Assembly: GCA_024279135.1 (NCBI GenBank) | Contig: JAJRRU010000039.1 | Location: 1 to 64,000, forward strand | Origin: Alphaproteobacteria bacterium | GTDB taxonomy: Bacteria; Pseudomonadota; Alphaproteobacteria; Rhodospirillales; Casp-alpha2 | DNA length: 64,000 nucleotides | Reading direction: 5' to 3' | Part shown: positions 61,797 to 64,000 of the stretch, one piece after another | Position numbering within the stretch: the first letter of the stretch is position 1 | How the letters are laid out: each line of letters begins with the position of its first letter | Notes under the pieces: model-generated | What the model was told of the DNA's origin: nothing | Seen by the model: only the letters and a program-made list of their open reading frames with translations | Database searches by the model: none | Position numbers and translations under genes: made by a program

Positions 61797-62705
61797 TTAT
61801 GCACTTTCAGCATAAGCGATGTGTTTCCAGAAATTTTCAGACGCCTGCGGCAAGGGATCACGTGAGCGAAACAGATGAACCCCATGAGGGATGATCCAGG
61901 TCTCGTCACCAGACAATTTCAGCAATCCTGTTTCAAGGTCATCTTGAACGATAGTTTCAGGAATCCAGGCCAGGCCTCTTCCTTCCCGGCACATTGTTTT
62001 AAGGACTGCCGCAAGATGAGATTCGAAAACGCAGTTCAAGTTCACTTTTTCGGAATGGAGTGACAGGGTGAATTCAACAGCACGGCCAATAGCTGAGGAA
62101 TCTGTATAGGCTAGATATGATAATGGGTTTTTGGCAGTGCCGGGTAATATTTGTGAGGGGCCTCCTGTCTCATCGGGAGCGGATACGGGCAACAATCTGT
62201 CATCACCTACTTTGATGGACATAAAAAATTCTTCAGGAAGTTGAACATCTTCATGGGAATGAGTAGGACAAAGCATAAAATGGCATTCGCCCCGTAGCAA
62301 CGCCTGTACGCAATTGCCGATTTGGTTTGAATCAAGCCGGGTTTGCAGGACGCCCAATTGTTCGTCCATTTTTCGTATCCAGCCGGGAAAAAACATAAGG
62401 GATAAACTGTGGGTCGCTGAGAATGATATGGTGTTTTCTGTTATGTTCCCGGTTTGGCGAATATCATCACGTCCCTGATACAAACGGCGTAATATCTCTT
62501 CGGCAATGGGGCGAAACTTCTCACCGGCAGGGGTCAGGGATATGGGTTGCTTGCTCCGGTCAAACATGATCGCACCAATCCACTCTTCTAGGGCTTTGAT
62601 ACGTCGACTGAAAGCTGGTTGGGTCGTTGCCCTTTTGTCAGCAGAGCGGGAAAAATTACAGGTGTCTACCAGACATAAAAAATCTTCTAGCCATTTAACT
62701 TCCAT
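61797..62705 (-). CDS. LysR-family transcriptional regulator
   Basis: Regulator of 302 residues. The N-terminal HTH is MEVKWLEDFLCLVDTCNFSR and AFSRRIKALEEWIGAIMFDR; a LysR substrate domain follows. AGGATTAATAAAT precedes the ATG. It is divergent from the aldehyde dehydrogenase gene, the standard arrangement for LysR control, and shares a strand with the MlrC/TRAP genes. Confidence 0.94.
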   Translation of the reverse strand: MEVKWLEDFLCLVDTCNFSRSADKRATTQPAFSRRIKALEEWIGAIMFDRSKQPISLTPAGEKFRPIAEEILRRLYQGRDDIRQTGNITENTISFSATHSLSLMFFPGWIRKMDEQLGVLQTRLDSNQIGNCVQALLRGECHFMLCPTHSHEDVQLPEEFFMSIKVGDDRLLPVSAPDETGGPSQILPGTAKNPLSYLAYTDSSAIGRAVEFTLSLHSEKVNLNCVFESHLAAVLKTMCREGRGLAWIPETIVQDDLETGLLKLSGDETWIIPHGVHLFRSRDPLPQASENFWKHIAYAESA

Positions 62706-62899
62706 ATTTATTAATCCTAACCTAGCCCACTTAATAAAGATGGCGGAATAAGCATCACCGTAAATGGCTATCAGGTGAGAATATGCATATCCAGCATAGC
62801 ATTATCATCAAATAACATTCGCTTAAGGTGACCAAACAGGCAACTATATAAAATAACATACACCGGGTTTGAGACTATACACACTTCGTGGAGCTTACA

Positions 62900-64000
62900 A
62901 TGACGACGGAAATAAAATCATATTGGCAAAATTATATTAATGGTGAATGGGTGGATGGCGACAGTGGCGAAAGAATTGTGGTCAGCAACCCCGCAACGAA
63001 TAAACCGATCGCAGAAGTTGCCCGGGCTATGCCTGCCGATGTAGATAAAGCGGTTGCCGCAGCACGCAGGGCGTTTGACAGCCGTGTTCTGTGGGAAATG
63101 AGACCTCATTTTCGGGGAGATTTGATGATCGAGGTTGCCCATCAGCTTGGCAAACTTGTTGATCGAATTGCTGTTCTGGAGTGCCATGATAACGGTAAAA
63201 CACTCGCGGCGGGGCGAGCAGAGGTGGCACTGACCCAGCGTTACCTTAATTATTATGGTGGTATGGCAGATAAACTGGAGGGCCGTCAGATACCTCTCGG
63301 TGAAGGTATTCTCGACTATACCATAAATGCACCTTTTGGCGTATCGGCGCAAATTGTGCCCTGGAATGGCCCCCTCCCCGTCGGTGCCCGTTCAGTGGCC
63401 TGTGCTCTTGTCACCGGAAATACGGTGGTTTTGAAATCACCCGAAGATTCGCCACTGAGCCTTTTCTTGCTTGCTGAAGCCTGCGAAATGGCCGGTGTCC
63501 CCAAGGGCACCGTGAACATTATCTGTGGATATGGGCATGATACCGGAGCGGCACTGGCGGCACACAACGATATCGATCATATTGTGTTTACTGGCTCGGT
63601 CACCACCGGGCAGAGTGTCTTGCGAGCAGCTGCTGAGCGGGTTATCCCCTGCGTTATGGAATTAGGGGGGAAGTCTGCCGGAATTGTCTATGCTGATGCA
63701 GATTTGGAGCAGGCGTCAACCAGTGCGGCGCGTGGGGTTTTTCATCACGCGGGGCAAATTTGCTCAGCCGGATCGCGCCTGATCGTTCACCGTTCTATCC
63801 ATGATGAGTTTGTTGCCCGGCTTAAAGCCAGTGCCGAAGCCAGAACAGTTGGACCCGGCATCGATGGATTTGATATGGGTCCCTTGATCTCCGCGCGTCA
63901 GCTGAACAGTATTTTGGAACTGTGCCGGGTGGGAGTTGATGAAGGGGCGACCCTTCTGGTTGGGGGAAACCGCATGCCGGACACACCCGGAAATTTCATG
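62900..64000 (+). CDS. Aldehyde dehydrogenase, N-terminal part (partial)
   Basis: NAD(P)-dependent aldehyde dehydrogenase, open for 367 codons to the window end. GGAG lies 6 bases before the ATG. Motifs include SAQIVPWNGPLPVGARSVAC, the cofactor loop IVFTGSVTTGQSVL, the catalytic Glu in VIPCVMELGGKSAG and the catalytic Cys in FHHAGQICSAGSRL. About 110-120 C-terminal residues lie beyond the window. The substrate is not clear; betaine-aldehyde or hydroxybenzaldehyde/salicylaldehyde-type dehydrogenases are closest by motif. It is probably regulated by the divergent LysR. Confidence 0.94.
   Translation, partial: MTTEIKSYWQNYINGEWVDGDSGERIVVSNPATNKPIAEVARAMPADVDKAVAAARRAFDSRVLWEMRPHFRGDLMIEVAHQLGKLVDRIAVLECHDNGKTLAAGRAEVALTQRYLNYYGGMADKLEGRQIPLGEGILDYTINAPFGVSAQIVPWNGPLPVGARSVACALVTGNTVVLKSPEDSPLSLFLLAEACEMAGVPKGTVNIICGYGHDTGAALAAHNDIDHIVFTGSVTTGQSVLRAAAERVIPCVMELGGKSAGIVYADADLEQASTSAARGVFHHAGQICSAGSRLIVHRSIHDEFVARLKASAEARTVGPGIDGFDMGPLISARQLNSILELCRVGVDEGATLLVGGNRMPDTPGNFM

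Overview
The window looks like a chromosomal segment of a free-living, probably marine, heterotrophic alphaproteobacterium of moderate GC content. I infer this from gene content: many solute-binding-protein transporters (two TRAP systems and four ABC importers), a complete beta-hydroxyaspartate-cycle cluster, trimethylamine/histamine-dehydrogenase-like flavoproteins, PrtD-type type I secretion and an MlrC-family protein. I see no rRNA, tRNA, insertion sequence, phage or CRISPR array. Both window edges cut genes.

Layout. 1-5.0 kb (minus strand): a type I secretion operon (TolC-like, ABC exporter, HlyD-like) followed by the N-terminus of what is probably its large secreted substrate, cut by the left edge. 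A three-copy 34-bp hairpin repeat runs into the hlyD-like stop codon. 5.1-9.9 kb (minus): an AlgH/YqgE protein with an N-terminal hydrophobic segment, then a polar amino-acid ABC importer with its HutC-type GntR regulator. Two pairs of matching operator-like sites flank that set. 10-13 kb (plus): serB and recQ, then a short remnant of a histidine kinase. 13-14.6 kb: divergent tetR and double-cupin genes. 14.7-19.8 kb (plus): a livGFHMK-type branched-chain amino-acid or amide importer ending at a strong terminator.

19.9-25.3 kb: bhcABCD (minus) with divergent bhcR (plus), the beta-hydroxyaspartate cycle that converts glyoxylate to oxaloacetate. 25.4-27.4 kb: a CBS-domain protein coupled to an ArsB/NhaD-type ion transporter. 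27.8-38.2 kb (plus): a polyamine-type ABC importer, a BetI-like TetR regulator, two tandem TMADH/histamine-dehydrogenase paralogues and a class III aminotransferase broken by an in-frame TAA. Together these look like an amine uptake and oxidation locus.

38.3-42 kb (minus): a TRAP transporter ending in a shikimate/quinate-dehydrogenase-like gene, divergent from a Gfo/Idh/MocA oxidoreductase. 43.2-54.1 kb (minus): a LacI-regulated carbohydrate or glycerophosphodiester operon. It holds a CUT1 ABC importer, a double-domain phosphodiesterase, LacI, an orphan 82-aa protein, a UroD-superfamily protein, a DapA-like aldolase/lyase and a PfkB kinase, much of it joined by stop/start overlaps. 54.3-56.7 kb: a secreted caspase-like protein with ten Sel1 repeats. 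57-61.7 kb (minus): a second TRAP transporter and an MlrC-family gene. 61.8-64 kb: a LysR regulator divergent from an aldehyde dehydrogenase cut by the right edge.
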